64,000 bases of DNA from Nocardioides kribbensis (GCF_015070375.1 NZ_JADCLL010000008.1:1-64000), one strand, 5' to 3'. Shown: positions 44,942 to 53,660, numbered from the stretch's first letter. Made by a program: numbers and translations. The notes: generated by a model not told the origin, from the letters alone.

Positions 44942-45412
44942 ATGGGCCTCATGCCCGCCCTCAAGGACCGTCTCCGTGCCGACCTGACCACCGCCATCAA
45001 GGCCCGCGACGAGGTGCGCTCCTCCACCCTGCGCATGGTGCTGAGCGCCCTCACCAACGCCGAGGTCGCCGGCAAGCAGGCCCGCGAGCTCACCGACGAC
45101 GACGTCGTGGGCGTGCTGACCAGCGAGGCCAAGAAGCGCCGCGAGGCGGCGACCGCCTTCGCCGACGGCGGCCGCGACGAGATGGCCGCCAAGGAGCGGG
45201 CCGAGGCCGAGGTCATCGCCGACTACCTGCCCGAGCAGCTCAGCGACGCCGAGGTCGCCGATATCGTGTCGGCCGCGGTCGCGCAGACCGGCGCGGCCGG
45301 TGAGGGCATGCGCGCCATGGGCAAGGTCATGGGCCTCGTGCAGCCGCAGGTCAAGGGCCGTGCCGACGGGGGCGCGGTCGCCGCGGAGGTGCGCCGCCAG
45401 CTCGGCGCCTGA
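44942..45412 (+). CDS. GatB/YqeY-domain protein
   Basis: A 156-residue helical protein of the YqeY family, related to the tail domain of the GatB amidotransferase subunit. Family segments are LKDRLRADLTTAIKARDEVRSSTLRMVLSAL, EAEVIADYLPEQLSDAEV and MRAMGKVMGLVQPQVKGRADG. It probably binds tRNA or another RNA; its function is unproven. An ATG three codons in (44951) is an alternative start. A strong bidirectional terminator follows. Confidence 0.92.
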   Translation: MGLMPALKDRLRADLTTAIKARDEVRSSTLRMVLSALTNAEVAGKQARELTDDDVVGVLTSEAKKRREAATAFADGGRDEMAAKERAEAEVIADYLPEQLSDAEVADIVSAAVAQTGAAGEGMRAMGKVMGLVQPQVKGRADGGAVAAEVRRQLGA

Positions 45413-45423
45413 CCCCACGCACG

Positions 45424-45459
45424 ACGAAGGCCCGCTCCCTCCAGGGAGCGGGCCTTCGT
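45424..45459. terminator. Bidirectional terminator between the yqeY-like gene and the PBP gene
   Basis: A 17-bp perfect stem (ACGAAGGCCCGCTCCCT pairing with 45443-45459) with a 2-base centre sits between two convergent stops. Confidence 0.88.
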
Positions 45460-45478
45460 GCGTCAGGGGGTGGCGAGG

Positions 45479-47935
45479 TCAGTTGCCGCGACCGCCGCCG
45501 TTGCCATTGCCGTTGCCGTTGCCGTTGCCGCCCGCGTCACCGCCGCCAGCGCCGTTGCCACCGCCACCGCCGTTGCCACCGCCACCGCCGTTGCCACCGC
45601 CGTTGCCGCCGCCACCCTGCGGGGTCGAGGGGGCGACGGGCTGGGGCACGACCCCGGTGGACTGGTAGATGGTGATCGCGGTGCCGGACGGAGCCGACTC
45701 CCCGCCGCTGGGGTAGGTGTAGGCGACCGAGTCGGCGGCGTAGCCGGTGTCGCGGTAGCCGCCGTAGGTGTAGCCGAACCCGGCCGAGGACAGCTGGCTC
45801 TGCGCCTCGGTCAGCGACAGGCCCGCGACGTCGGGGATGGTGGTGAGCACGCCCTCCACGTCGGTGCCGGAGGGAGCGACGAAGTCGTCGTCGTCGAGCT
45901 GGTCGTCGACGGCCTTCATGGCGTCACCCCACATCGGCCCGGCCACGCCGGAGCCGGAGGCCGCGGAGATGTAGGTGCCGCCGACGGTCTGGTAGCTGAG
46001 GCTGACCGGCGTGCCCACGTCGTTGGCCCCGGCGATCATGGCGGCCGTGGCGAGCTTGGGGGTGTAGCCGACGAACCACACCGACTTGCCGTCCTGGGTG
46101 GTGCCGGTCTTGCCCGCCGCGGGCGAGTCGAGCGCCTCGGCGGAGGCGAAGCCGCCCTCGATGACGCCGCGCAGCACCGAGTTGACGGCGTCGGCCGTCG
46201 AGGCCTCCATCACCTGGTCGCACGAGGAGGGGTACTCCTTGAGCAGGTTGCCCCGCAGGTCCTCGATCGCGGTGACGGGGCGGGCGTCGCAGTGCAGGCC
46301 GCGACCGGCGAAGGTGGCGTAGGCCTCGGCCATCTCCAGGGGGCTGACGTTGGGGCTGCCCAGGGTGAAGGAGGGCACGCGCTCGGCGCCGTTGCCGAAC
46401 TCGTCGCCGGTGGGGTTGTCGAGGTCGAGACCCATCGACTTGGCCAGCTCGAAGGGCTGGCAGATGCCGGTGCGGGCCTCGAGCTGGGCGTAGAAGGTGT
46501 TGACCGACAGCTGGGTGCCGGTGATGAGGTTCATGGTGCCCGAGTCGGTGGAGTTGCTCGGCGACCACGTGCCGTAGCCGTAGGGCTCGCCGTCGCAGTC
46601 CTCGAAGGCCGACTCGCTGATCGAGATGGTCGGCGGGGAGAAGATGGTCTCGGTGAGCGGGATGCCGTCCTCGACCGCGGAGGCCAGCACGAAGGCCTTG
46701 AAGGTGGAGCCGCCCTGGAAGCCGGCGGAGTCGCCGTACTTCTCGTTGACGGCGTAGTTGAGGTACGTCTCGCCGGCGGCCATGTCGTCGCCCATGGGAC
46801 GCGACTGCGCGATGGCGCGGACGTTGCCGGTGCGCGGCTCGACCATGGCCAGGCCGCCGATGGCGGTGTCGGTCGGGTAGACGTGGCTGGCGACCGAGGC
46901 GTCGGCGGCCTCCTGGAAGCTCTGGTCGAGGGTGGTGCGGATCCGCAGGCCCCCCGAGAGCAGCATGTCCTTGCGCTCGCGGCGGGTGTCGCCGAGGGCG
47001 GGGTCGTCCATGAGGTAGTTGACGACGTAGTCGCAGAAGAAGGGGGCGACGGTCGAGACGCAGCCGTTGGGAGTGTTGGTGACCTTGAGCCGCAGCGGGG
47101 TGTCCTTGAGCCGGTCGGCCTTGGTCCCGGGGATCACCGAGAGCTCCGCCATCCGGTCGAGCACGACGTTGCGGCGCTCGATGGCGCGGTCGGGTGAGTT
47201 GGTGGGGTCGTAGCCGTCGGGGCTCTTCACCAGGCCGGCCAGCATCGCCGACTGGGGGTAGTTGAGCTGCTTGGCGTTGACGTCGAAGTAGTGCTTGGCC
47301 GCGGCCTGGATGCCGTAGGCGCCGTCGCCGAAGTAGGCGATGTTGAGGTAGCGCTCGAGGATCCAGTCCTTGCTGTGGCGCTGCTCCAGGGCGATGGCGT
47401 AGCGCAGCTCGCGGATCTTGCGGGCGTAGCTGTCGTCGATGGCCGCGGCACGCTGCTTCTTCGTCTTGGCCTGCGTCAGCAGGGTCTGCTTGACCAGCTG
47501 CTGGGTGATCGAGGACCCGCCCTGGACGTTGCCGTCGTTGGCCTGGTTGGTCACGAAGGCGCGCAGGGTGCCGCGCACGTCGAGGGCACCGTGCTGGTAG
47601 AACCGCGAGTCCTCGATCGCGATGATCGACTTCACCATCTTGCGCGAGATCTGGCTCAGCGGGACCTCGACGCGGTTCTGGTCGTAGAGCGTGGCGATGA
47701 CGTTGCCCTCGACGTCGGTGATCTCGGTCTTCTGGGCCAGCTGCTCGGTCTCGAGCTCGGCGGGCAGGCTGTCCATGGTCTCGGCGACGTTGCGGGCGCT
47801 GATGCCCAGGACGCCGGCGAACGGGATGGCGAGCCCGGCGACGACGACGCCGAGGACGGCCGACACGGCGACCATCACACCCAGGTGGGTGAGCACCCGG
47901 CCGCTGGAGAGACGGTCACTGCGCGGTTCAGACAT
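45479..47935 (-). CDS. Class A penicillin-binding protein with PASTA domain (PonA2-like)
   Basis: An 818-residue bifunctional peptidoglycan synthase. A membrane helix lies at about residues 15-45. The GT51 glycosyltransferase has EDSRFYQHGALD (catalytic Glu108) and GGSSITQQLVKQ. The transpeptidase motifs are STFK (Ser410), SVN and KTGTTQ (Lys609). One PASTA domain (TTIPDVAGLSLTEAQSQL) precedes a Gly/Asn-rich tail. The neighbours WhiB-like and two ArsA-like ATPases match the Mycobacterium ponA2-whiB4 region. TACCCT lies 6 bases upstream of the ATG, so the mRNA is probably leaderless. The tail repeats are unusual. Confidence 0.95.
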   Translation of the reverse strand: MSEPRSDRLSSGRVLTHLGVMVAVSAVLGVVVAGLAIPFAGVLGISARNVAETMDSLPAELETEQLAQKTEITDVEGNVIATLYDQNRVEVPLSQISRKMVKSIIAIEDSRFYQHGALDVRGTLRAFVTNQANDGNVQGGSSITQQLVKQTLLTQAKTKKQRAAAIDDSYARKIRELRYAIALEQRHSKDWILERYLNIAYFGDGAYGIQAAAKHYFDVNAKQLNYPQSAMLAGLVKSPDGYDPTNSPDRAIERRNVVLDRMAELSVIPGTKADRLKDTPLRLKVTNTPNGCVSTVAPFFCDYVVNYLMDDPALGDTRRERKDMLLSGGLRIRTTLDQSFQEAADASVASHVYPTDTAIGGLAMVEPRTGNVRAIAQSRPMGDDMAAGETYLNYAVNEKYGDSAGFQGGSTFKAFVLASAVEDGIPLTETIFSPPTISISESAFEDCDGEPYGYGTWSPSNSTDSGTMNLITGTQLSVNTFYAQLEARTGICQPFELAKSMGLDLDNPTGDEFGNGAERVPSFTLGSPNVSPLEMAEAYATFAGRGLHCDARPVTAIEDLRGNLLKEYPSSCDQVMEASTADAVNSVLRGVIEGGFASAEALDSPAAGKTGTTQDGKSVWFVGYTPKLATAAMIAGANDVGTPVSLSYQTVGGTYISAASGSGVAGPMWGDAMKAVDDQLDDDDFVAPSGTDVEGVLTTIPDVAGLSLTEAQSQLSSAGFGYTYGGYRDTGYAADSVAYTYPSGGESAPSGTAITIYQSTGVVPQPVAPSTPQGGGGNGGGNGGGGGNGGGGGNGAGGGDAGGNGNGNGNGNGGGRGN
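45481..45616. repeat. Gly/Asn microsatellite-like repeats in the 3' end of the PBP gene
   Basis: Tandem GTTGCC hexamers (five in a row at 45498-45529) and two 18-bp units with GTTGCCACCGCCACCGCC encode the GGN/GGGGN tail of the protein. The array is prone to length variation. Confidence 0.85.
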
Positions 47936-47941
47936 GCCGCC

Positions 47942-47947
47942 AGGGTA
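47942..47947 (-). promoter_or_regulatory. Leaderless -10 (TACCCT) of the PBP gene
   Basis: On the minus strand TACCCT is followed by GGCGGC and then ATG at 47935, a 6-base spacing. Confidence 0.5.
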
Positions 47948-48050
47948 CGGGAGGCCTCCAGGCCCCAGCGAAACCCGGCTATGGGAGGGTAGTCATTTCG
48001 GACTATGCGGCTCGACCTCAACGAGTCTGTCCGCCGCCGGCCCCGGTTCC

Positions 48051-48078
48051 TTAACTTGTACCCAAGAGATCACAGGAT
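48051..48078 (+). promoter_or_regulatory. Promoter of the whiB-like gene
   Basis: TTAACT (48051-48056) and CAGGAT (48073-48078) with 16-bp spacing lie in a locally AT-richer stretch. The predicted leader is about 45 bases. Confidence 0.45.
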
Positions 48079-48130
48079 CGTGCGTCATGGGGACGCCACA
48101 CCTGCTCTCGGACGATGTGGGGACATCATC

Positions 48131-48442
48131 ATGTGGGTTGAAGACTGGACGCCGCGCGCCGCCTGCCGGGCCGCGCAGCCGGATCAGCTGTTCGTCCGTG
48201 GGGCCGAGCAGAACAAGGCCAAGCAGCTGTGCGCCGGGTGCCCTGTGCGCACCGAGTGCCTCGCCGAGGCCCTGGACAACCAGATCGAGTGGGGAGTCTG
48301 GGGCGGCATGACCGAGCGTGAGCGCCGCGCCCTCCTGCGCCGCCGGCCCAACGCCTCGTGGCGCTCGGTCCTCGAGGCCGCCCGCACCCAGGCCGCGCCG
48401 GCCCCCGTGGCCGCGCCCCGCACCGCCGACGTCACGGTCTGA
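48131..48442 (+). CDS. WhiB-family iron-sulfur transcription factor, WhiB4-like
   Basis: A 103-residue Wbl protein. The four cluster cysteines are Cys12, Cys34, Cys37 and Cys43 (CxxC then C after five), followed by the turn EWGVWGGMTERERRALLRR and a basic C terminus that contacts DNA. These proteins carry a 4Fe-4S cluster sensitive to oxygen or NO and act with the main sigma factor. Position between a PonA2-like PBP and ArsA-like ATPases matches Mycobacterium whiB4, a redox sensor. The ATG at 48131 gives the standard short N terminus; an upstream ATG at 48005 would add 42 atypical residues. Confidence 0.9.
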   Translation: MWVEDWTPRAACRAAQPDQLFVRGAEQNKAKQLCAGCPVRTECLAEALDNQIEWGVWGGMTERERRALLRRRPNASWRSVLEAARTQAAPAPVAAPRTADVTV

Positions 48443-48490
48443 GGCCCGACCCGGCGGGGGCGTGACGGCGCCGGCGTCCGACCCGCGGCC

Positions 48491-49669
48491 CTAGCCCTCG
48501 GCGAGCAGCTCGCCGACGCGGCGCAGACCGCCGAGGTCGTGCACGTCGCCCGCGAGGGCGGGCACGACGGCGGTGGCGACGCCGGGGTGGGCCGCGGCGA
48601 AGCGGGCACGCAGACCGGCCTCGCGCTCGACCAGGCGCACCTGGTCGGCGTGCAGCCGCAGCAGGCCCGCGGTGAGGTCGTCCTCGGTGCGGCCCGCGCG
48701 CAGGCGGGCCGCCGCGCTCATGGCCTCGTCGGCCGACAGGTCGCTGGCGGGGGCCGGGCTGGCGCGGTTGACGACCAGGCCCGCCAGCGGCATGCGGTCG
48801 CCGCTGAGCCGCTCGACGAAGTACGCCGCCTCGCGCAGCGCGTCGGGCTCGGGCGCCGCCACGACCAGGAAGGCCGTGCCCTCGGCCTGCAGCAGGGCGT
48901 AGGTGCGCTGGGCGCGCTGGCGGAAGCCGCCGAAGACGGTGTCGATCGCCGACACGAAGGTCTGCAGGTCGCGCAGCACCTGGGCGCCGAGGATCTTGGT
49001 GAGGGCGTTGGTGACGATCCCGAGCCCCGCGGTCATCAGCCGCGCCGGCCCCTTGGCCGGGGCCAGCATGAGCCGGATGAAGCGGCCGTCGAGGAAGCTG
49101 GAGAGACGCTCGGGCGCGTCGAGGAAGTCCAGCGCCGAGCGCGAGGGCGGGGTGTCGACCACGATGAGGTCGTAGGTGCCGTCGCGCTGGGCGTCGGCGT
49201 GGATCTGGCCCAGCTTCTCCATCGCCATGTACTCCTGCGTGCCCGCGAACGAGCTGGAGAGCGCGACGTAGAAGGGGTTCTCCAGGATCTGGCGGGCCTT
49301 CTCCGGGCTGGCCTGGCTCTCGACCACCTCGTCGAAGGTGCGCTTCATGTCCAGCATCATCGCGTCGAGGGACCCGGTGGCGCCCTCCGCGAGGCCGGTG
49401 ACCGGGCGCGGGGTGTTGTCGAGCTCCTCGATGCCCATCGACTGCGCCAGGCGCCGGGCGGGGTCGATGGTCAGCACGACCACCTTCCGGCCACGCTCGG
49501 CCGCCCGCAGCGCGAGCGCGGCGGAGGTGGTCGTCTTGCCGACGCCGCCGGAGCCGCAGCACACGATGATGCCGGTGGCGGTGTCGTCGAGCAGCGCGTC
49601 GACGTCGAGAGGCGGGGCTGCGGAGGCGCGCCCGGCCAGCGGGCCGACGCGGGGTCCTGAGCGGGTCAT
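48491..49669 (-). CDS. ArsA-like anion-transporting ATPase, second of pair
   Basis: A 392-residue deviant Walker A (GET3/ArsA) ATPase. The P loop is CCGSGGVGKTTTSAAL, with the signature lysine early in the loop. Switch I is LTIDPARRLAQ, and switch II VVDTPPSRSALDFLDAP. Helical segments around residues 165-200 carry hydrophobic methionines. It overlaps the upstream gene by ATGA. The pair corresponds to Mycobacterium Rv3679/Rv3680, thought to work as a heteromer in detoxification or tail-anchored protein handling. No arsenite permease is adjacent. Confidence 0.9.
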   Translation of the reverse strand: MTRSGPRVGPLAGRASAAPPLDVDALLDDTATGIIVCCGSGGVGKTTTSAALALRAAERGRKVVVLTIDPARRLAQSMGIEELDNTPRPVTGLAEGATGSLDAMMLDMKRTFDEVVESQASPEKARQILENPFYVALSSSFAGTQEYMAMEKLGQIHADAQRDGTYDLIVVDTPPSRSALDFLDAPERLSSFLDGRFIRLMLAPAKGPARLMTAGLGIVTNALTKILGAQVLRDLQTFVSAIDTVFGGFRQRAQRTYALLQAEGTAFLVVAAPEPDALREAAYFVERLSGDRMPLAGLVVNRASPAPASDLSADEAMSAAARLRAGRTEDDLTAGLLRLHADQVRLVEREAGLRARFAAAHPGVATAVVPALAGDVHDLGGLRRVGELLAEG

Positions 49670-50676
49670 GCGATCCCCTGTTCCTTCAGCGCTGCGGCCA
49701 GCTCGTAGAGCCCGCCGAGGTCGACGCCGCCCGGCAGGCGCGGCAGCTCGTACGACGGCACGCCGAAGTCGGCGACGAGGGCGCGCTGGGCGTCCTCGAG
49801 GGCGCGGCGCTCCGCGTGGTCGTGGGCGACGCGCAGCAGGCCGTCGAGCAGCGGGTCGCTGACCGGCAGGCCGGCCTCGGCCAGGTCGGTGGCCAGCGCG
49901 TCGCGGTCGAGGTCGTCGGCGCGGGCCAGCGCCAGGTCGTCGTGGCCGATGTCGCGGGGGCGCACCATGTTGACCACGACGCCGCCGACGGGGAGGCCGT
50001 CGCGGCGCAGCTCCTCGATGCCGTCGTGGGTCTCCTGCACCGGCATCTCCTCCAGCACGGTGACCAGGTGGACCGCGGTGCGCGGGGAGCGGAAGAGGGT
50101 CATCATCGTGTCGGACTGGTTCTTGATCGGTCCGACCTTGGCCAGGCCGGCCAGCTCGTCGCTGACGTTGAGGAACTGCGAGATGCGTCCCGTCGGCGGG
50201 GCGTCGAGCACCACGGCGTCGTAGGTGATGGCGTTCCTGTTGCGGCTGTTGCGCTCGACGGCCTCGTAGACCTTGCCGGTGAGCAGCACGTCGCGCACGC
50301 CCGGGGCGATCGTGGTGGCGAACTCCACCACCCCGAAGCGGTCGAGGGCGCGGCCGGCGCGGCCGAGCTTGTAGTACATCGCGAGGTACTCCAGCAGCGC
50401 CGACTCCGGGTCGATGTGCAGGGCGTGCACGGTGCCGGCGCCGCGGTCGGTGCTCAGCCCGGTCGCGACGCGGACCTCCTCGTAGGGCAGCGGGTCGACG
50501 TCGAACATCCGGGCGATGCCCTGGCGTCCCTCGACCTCGCAGACGAGGACGTTCTTGCCGTGGGAGGCCAGCGCGAGCGCGAGGGCCGCCGCCACGGTGG
50601 ACTTGCCGGTGCCGCCCTTGCCGGTCACGACGTGCAGCCTGACCTTCGGCCAGTCCGGCCGCCTCTGCGCACTCAC
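49666..50676 (-). CDS. ArsA-like anion-transporting ATPase, first of pair
   Basis: A 336-residue ArsA/GET3-family ATPase. The P loop is VVTGKGGTGKSTVAAALAL, with the deviant Walker A lysine in GKGGTGKS. Switch I-like VCEVEGRQGIARMF differs from its partner in lacking the DPA motif. Switch II is VLDAPPTGRISQFLNV. The GTG at 50676 has TAGGGT 6 bases upstream (leaderless). The stop overlaps the second ATPase gene by 4 bases, indicating equal co-expression of two non-identical subunits. Confidence 0.9.
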   Translation of the reverse strand: MSAQRRPDWPKVRLHVVTGKGGTGKSTVAAALALALASHGKNVLVCEVEGRQGIARMFDVDPLPYEEVRVATGLSTDRGAGTVHALHIDPESALLEYLAMYYKLGRAGRALDRFGVVEFATTIAPGVRDVLLTGKVYEAVERNSRNRNAITYDAVVLDAPPTGRISQFLNVSDELAGLAKVGPIKNQSDTMMTLFRSPRTAVHLVTVLEEMPVQETHDGIEELRRDGLPVGGVVVNMVRPRDIGHDDLALARADDLDRDALATDLAEAGLPVSDPLLDGLLRVAHDHAERRALEDAQRALVADFGVPSYELPRLPGGVDLGGLYELAAALKEQGIA

Positions 50677-50682
50677 GGGGCA

Positions 50683-50688
50683 ACCCTA
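50683..50688 (-). promoter_or_regulatory. Leaderless -10 (TAGGGT) of the ArsA-like pair
   Basis: Reading leftward, TAGGGT is followed by TGCCCC and then the GTG at 50676. Confidence 0.5.
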
Positions 50689-50723
50689 GGTGTGACGCCC
50701 TAGGGGTGGGACATGATGGGGCG

Positions 50724-50750
50724 ATGGCTCTTCTCGGGACCCGTCGATGA
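50724..50750 (+). CDS. Eight-codon leader ORF coupled to the Nramp-family gene
   Basis: ATG-GCT-CTT-CTC-GGG-ACC-CGT-CGA-TGA encodes MALLGTRR. Its stop codon overlaps the ATG of the transporter (ATGA). CATGAT sits 6 bases before its ATG, the same spacing as the leaderless promoters seen elsewhere in this window. If so, ribosomes would first load on this peptide and reinitiate on the transporter. The transporter itself has no good ribosome-binding site. Whether it is translated is unproven. Confidence 0.4.
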   Translation: MALLGTRR

Positions 50751-52057
50751 CCGCCGCGGACCGCACCGGCTCCGCCCCGCCCGCCGCCGACCAGGCGCCA
50801 CGCTGGAAGGTGGTCGGCCCGGGGCTGGTGGTGGCCGCCACCGGCGTCGGTGCCGCCGACCTGGTGGCGACCCTGGTGGCCGGCTCGAAGTTCGGCTACA
50901 CGCTGCTGTGGGTGGCCGTGCTGGGGGCGGTGATCAAGGTGGTGCTCGTCGAGGGCGCCGGTCGCTACTCGCTGGCCACGGGGCGCACCATCTTCGAGGG
51001 CTGGCGCAGCCTCGGCCGGTGGACGACCTGGTACTTCGCGCCGTACATCGTGGTCTGGGGCCTGGTCTACGGCGCGACGGCGATGTCGTCGACGGCGCTG
51101 CCGCTGGTGGCGCTCTTCCCCGACCTGTCGCTGCGCTGGACCGCGGTGGCCTCGGGGCTGGTGGGCCTGGCGCTGGTGTGGTTCGGCTCCTACCGCACCT
51201 TCGAGAAGGTGATCACGGTCTTCGTGGCGATGATGTTCGTCGCCGTGGTGGGCGCGGCGGCGCTGACGCTGCCCAACCTCGGCGAGGTCGTGCTCGGCCT
51301 GCGCCCGATCTTCCCCGACGACTCGGTCATCAACGTGCTGGGGATCGCGGGCGGCGTCGGCGGCACCATCACGCTGGCCGCCTACGGCTACTGGCTGCGC
51401 GAGAAGGGCTGGGACACCCCGCGCTTCATGAAGGTCATGCGCATCGACAACGGCGTGGCCTACGCCGTGACCGGGGTCTTCGTGGTCTCGATGCTCATCG
51501 TCGGCGCGGAGCTGCTCTACTCCGCCGGCATCGCCATCGACTCCGGCGACCAGGGTCTCGTGCAGCTCGCCGACGTGCTGCAGGACCGCTACGGCGAGGT
51601 CTTCGGCGTGGTCTTCCTCGTCGGCTTCTGGGCCTCGTCGTTCTCCTCGCTCATCGGGGTCTGGAGCGGGGTGAGCCTGATGTTCGCCGACTTCTGGGGC
51701 AACCTGCGCGACCTGCCCTCGGGCCACCCGGCGACCCGCACCGGTGGCCGGTACTTCCGCGCCTACATGCTGTGGCTGACCTTCCCGCCGATGCTGCTGC
51801 TCCTGCTCGACCGGCCGGTGGGGCTGATCCTGGCCTACGGCGTGCTCGGTGCCTTCTTCATGCCGTTCCTCGCCGTGACCCTGCTGGTGCTGCTCAACCG
51901 GCGCCGCGACGGTGCGCTGGAGCACACCGAGGTGCCGCAGCAGTGGCGCAACGGCTGGCTCTCCAACGCGCTGCTGGTGCTGTGCGCGGTGCTCTTCGCC
52001 GCGCTCGCGCTCAACGAGCTGCGCGGCGTGCTCGCGCCGTACCTGCCCTTCCTGTGA
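50747..52057 (+). CDS. Nramp-family transporter with non-canonical metal sites
   Basis: A 436-residue protein with about eleven membrane helices and the Nramp-like opening KVVGPGLVVAATGVGAADLVA. Canonical Nramp metal transporters have DPGN in helix 1 and MPH in helix 6. Here the helix 1 motif is GAAD (residues 35-38) and the helix 6 region is GGVGGTITLAAYGYW (about 202-216). The usual manganese or iron ligands are therefore missing. Family membership seems sound, but the substrate is open. It is divergent from the ArsA-like genes and preceded by a tiny coupled leader ORF. Confidence 0.75.
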   Translation: MTAADRTGSAPPAADQAPRWKVVGPGLVVAATGVGAADLVATLVAGSKFGYTLLWVAVLGAVIKVVLVEGAGRYSLATGRTIFEGWRSLGRWTTWYFAPYIVVWGLVYGATAMSSTALPLVALFPDLSLRWTAVASGLVGLALVWFGSYRTFEKVITVFVAMMFVAVVGAAALTLPNLGEVVLGLRPIFPDDSVINVLGIAGGVGGTITLAAYGYWLREKGWDTPRFMKVMRIDNGVAYAVTGVFVVSMLIVGAELLYSAGIAIDSGDQGLVQLADVLQDRYGEVFGVVFLVGFWASSFSSLIGVWSGVSLMFADFWGNLRDLPSGHPATRTGGRYFRAYMLWLTFPPMLLLLLDRPVGLILAYGVLGAFFMPFLAVTLLVLLNRRRDGALEHTEVPQQWRNGWLSNALLVLCAVLFAALALNELRGVLAPYLPFL

Positions 52058-52145
52058 GCGCCGGGCCCGGACGTGCCACGGACCCCGGGAGGGCTGCTCC
52101 CGGGGCCCGCGGAGAGTGGGGCCGACCTGCGCCGACGGCGTGCGG

Positions 52146-53660
52146 TCAGGCGACCAGGGCGAGCTCCTCGTCGGCGGTGCGCACGGCCTGGCGGCCGCGG
52201 CCCAGCGACTTGGAGACGACCACCAGGGCGGCGGTCACGAGGGTGCCGACCACGACGGCCACGAGGTAGCCGGGGATGCCGCTGATGAGCGGGGTGACCC
52301 AGATGCCGCCGTGGGGCGCTGCGAGCTTGCTGCCGAAGGCGGCGACCAGGCCGCCGGTGACACCCGAGCCGACCATGATCGAGGGGATCACCCGCAGCGG
52401 GTCGGCGGCGGCGAAGGGGATCGCGCCCTCGGTGATGAAGGAGGCGCCGAGCAGCCAGGCGGCCTTGCCGTTCTCCCGCTCGGCCTCGGTGAAGAGGTGC
52501 TTGCGCACGACGGTGGCCAGGGCGAGGCCCAGGGGCGGGGTCATGCCGGCGGCCATCACGACGGCCATGACGGTCAGGGCGGCGCTGGAGTCGGCGATGG
52601 CCGAGGCGGTGAGGCCGCCGGTGGCGAAGACGTAGGCGGTCTTGTTGACGGGGCCGCCCATGTCGAAGGCCATCATCAGGCCGAGCACGACGCCGAGCAC
52701 GGCGATCGAGCCGCCGCTGAGGCTGTCGAGGCCGTCGGTGAGGCCGGTCTGCACGCTGGCCAGCGGGCGCCCGATCACCAGGAGCATCACGACCGTGGTG
52801 GCGAAGGTGGCCAGCAGCGGGGTGACCACGACGGGCATGAGGCTGGCGACGGCCTTGGGCACGCGCAGACGGCTGATGCCCAGGGCGAGGAAGCCGGCCA
52901 CGAAGCCGCCGACCAGGCCGCCGAGGAAGCCGGCGCCGACGACGCCGGAGAGGGCTCCGGCGACGAAGCCCGGCGCGAGCCCGGGGCGGTCGGCGATCGC
53001 GTAGGCGATGAACCCCGCCAGCACCGCGACCAGGAAGCCGAACGCCGCCACGCCGCCCTGGAAGAGCAGCGCGGCCCACTCCATGCCGGAGGTGGGGTCG
53101 AAGCCCGCGATGAGGTCGGTGACGGGGATCTGGGTGACCTCGACGGCGCCCTGGTCGCCTCCGGCGATCCGGGCGAGCATGAAGCCGAGCGCGATCATGA
53201 TGCCGCCGGCGGCGACGAAGGGGATCATGTAGCTGACCCCCGTCATCAGCCACTGGCGCACCCGCGAGCCGACCGACCCGCTGGCCTCGACCTTCGTCGC
53301 GGGCGCCGCGGCGGCGCCCGGCACGGTGCTGGTGGCGGTGCTCGTGCGGACCCCGGCGCGGGCGGCGGCCTCGGCCTCGCGGATGAGCCCGGCGGGGTCG
53401 CTGATGCCGCGCTTGACGCCGGAGACGACCGTGGGCAGGCCGGTGAAGCGGTGCTTGTCGCGCACCTCGACGTCGGCGGCCAGGATGACGGCGTCGGCGC
53501 GGTCGAGGTCGGCCTGGCTGACGCGCACCGCGCCGCCGGCGCCCTGGGTCTCGACCACGATCTCGTGGCCGGCCTCGCGGGCGGCGGTCTCCAGGGCCTC
53601 GGCGGCCATGTAGGTGTGCGCGATGCCCGTGGGGCACGACGTCACGGCGATGAGGAACAT
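52146..53660 (-). CDS. fruA: Fructose-type PTS EIIBC component
   Basis: A 504-residue phosphotransferase permease. Residues 1-100 are the EIIB-fructose domain, with the phosphocysteine in AVTSCPTGIAHTYMAAE (Cys9) at the very N terminus. A linker rich in Ala and Thr leads to an EIIC domain (about residues 130-480) with roughly nine membrane helices: AFDMGGPVNKTAY and FITEGAIPFAAADP are family motifs. No EIIA domain is fused and no fruK or fruR lies beside it, so EIIA and HPr must be encoded elsewhere. The start ATG has GAAGGA 7 bases upstream. Confidence 0.92.
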   Translation of the reverse strand: MFLIAVTSCPTGIAHTYMAAEALETAAREAGHEIVVETQGAGGAVRVSQADLDRADAVILAADVEVRDKHRFTGLPTVVSGVKRGISDPAGLIREAEAAARAGVRTSTATSTVPGAAAAPATKVEASGSVGSRVRQWLMTGVSYMIPFVAAGGIMIALGFMLARIAGGDQGAVEVTQIPVTDLIAGFDPTSGMEWAALLFQGGVAAFGFLVAVLAGFIAYAIADRPGLAPGFVAGALSGVVGAGFLGGLVGGFVAGFLALGISRLRVPKAVASLMPVVVTPLLATFATTVVMLLVIGRPLASVQTGLTDGLDSLSGGSIAVLGVVLGLMMAFDMGGPVNKTAYVFATGGLTASAIADSSAALTVMAVVMAAGMTPPLGLALATVVRKHLFTEAERENGKAAWLLGASFITEGAIPFAAADPLRVIPSIMVGSGVTGGLVAAFGSKLAAPHGGIWVTPLISGIPGYLVAVVVGTLVTAALVVVSKSLGRGRQAVRTADEELALVA

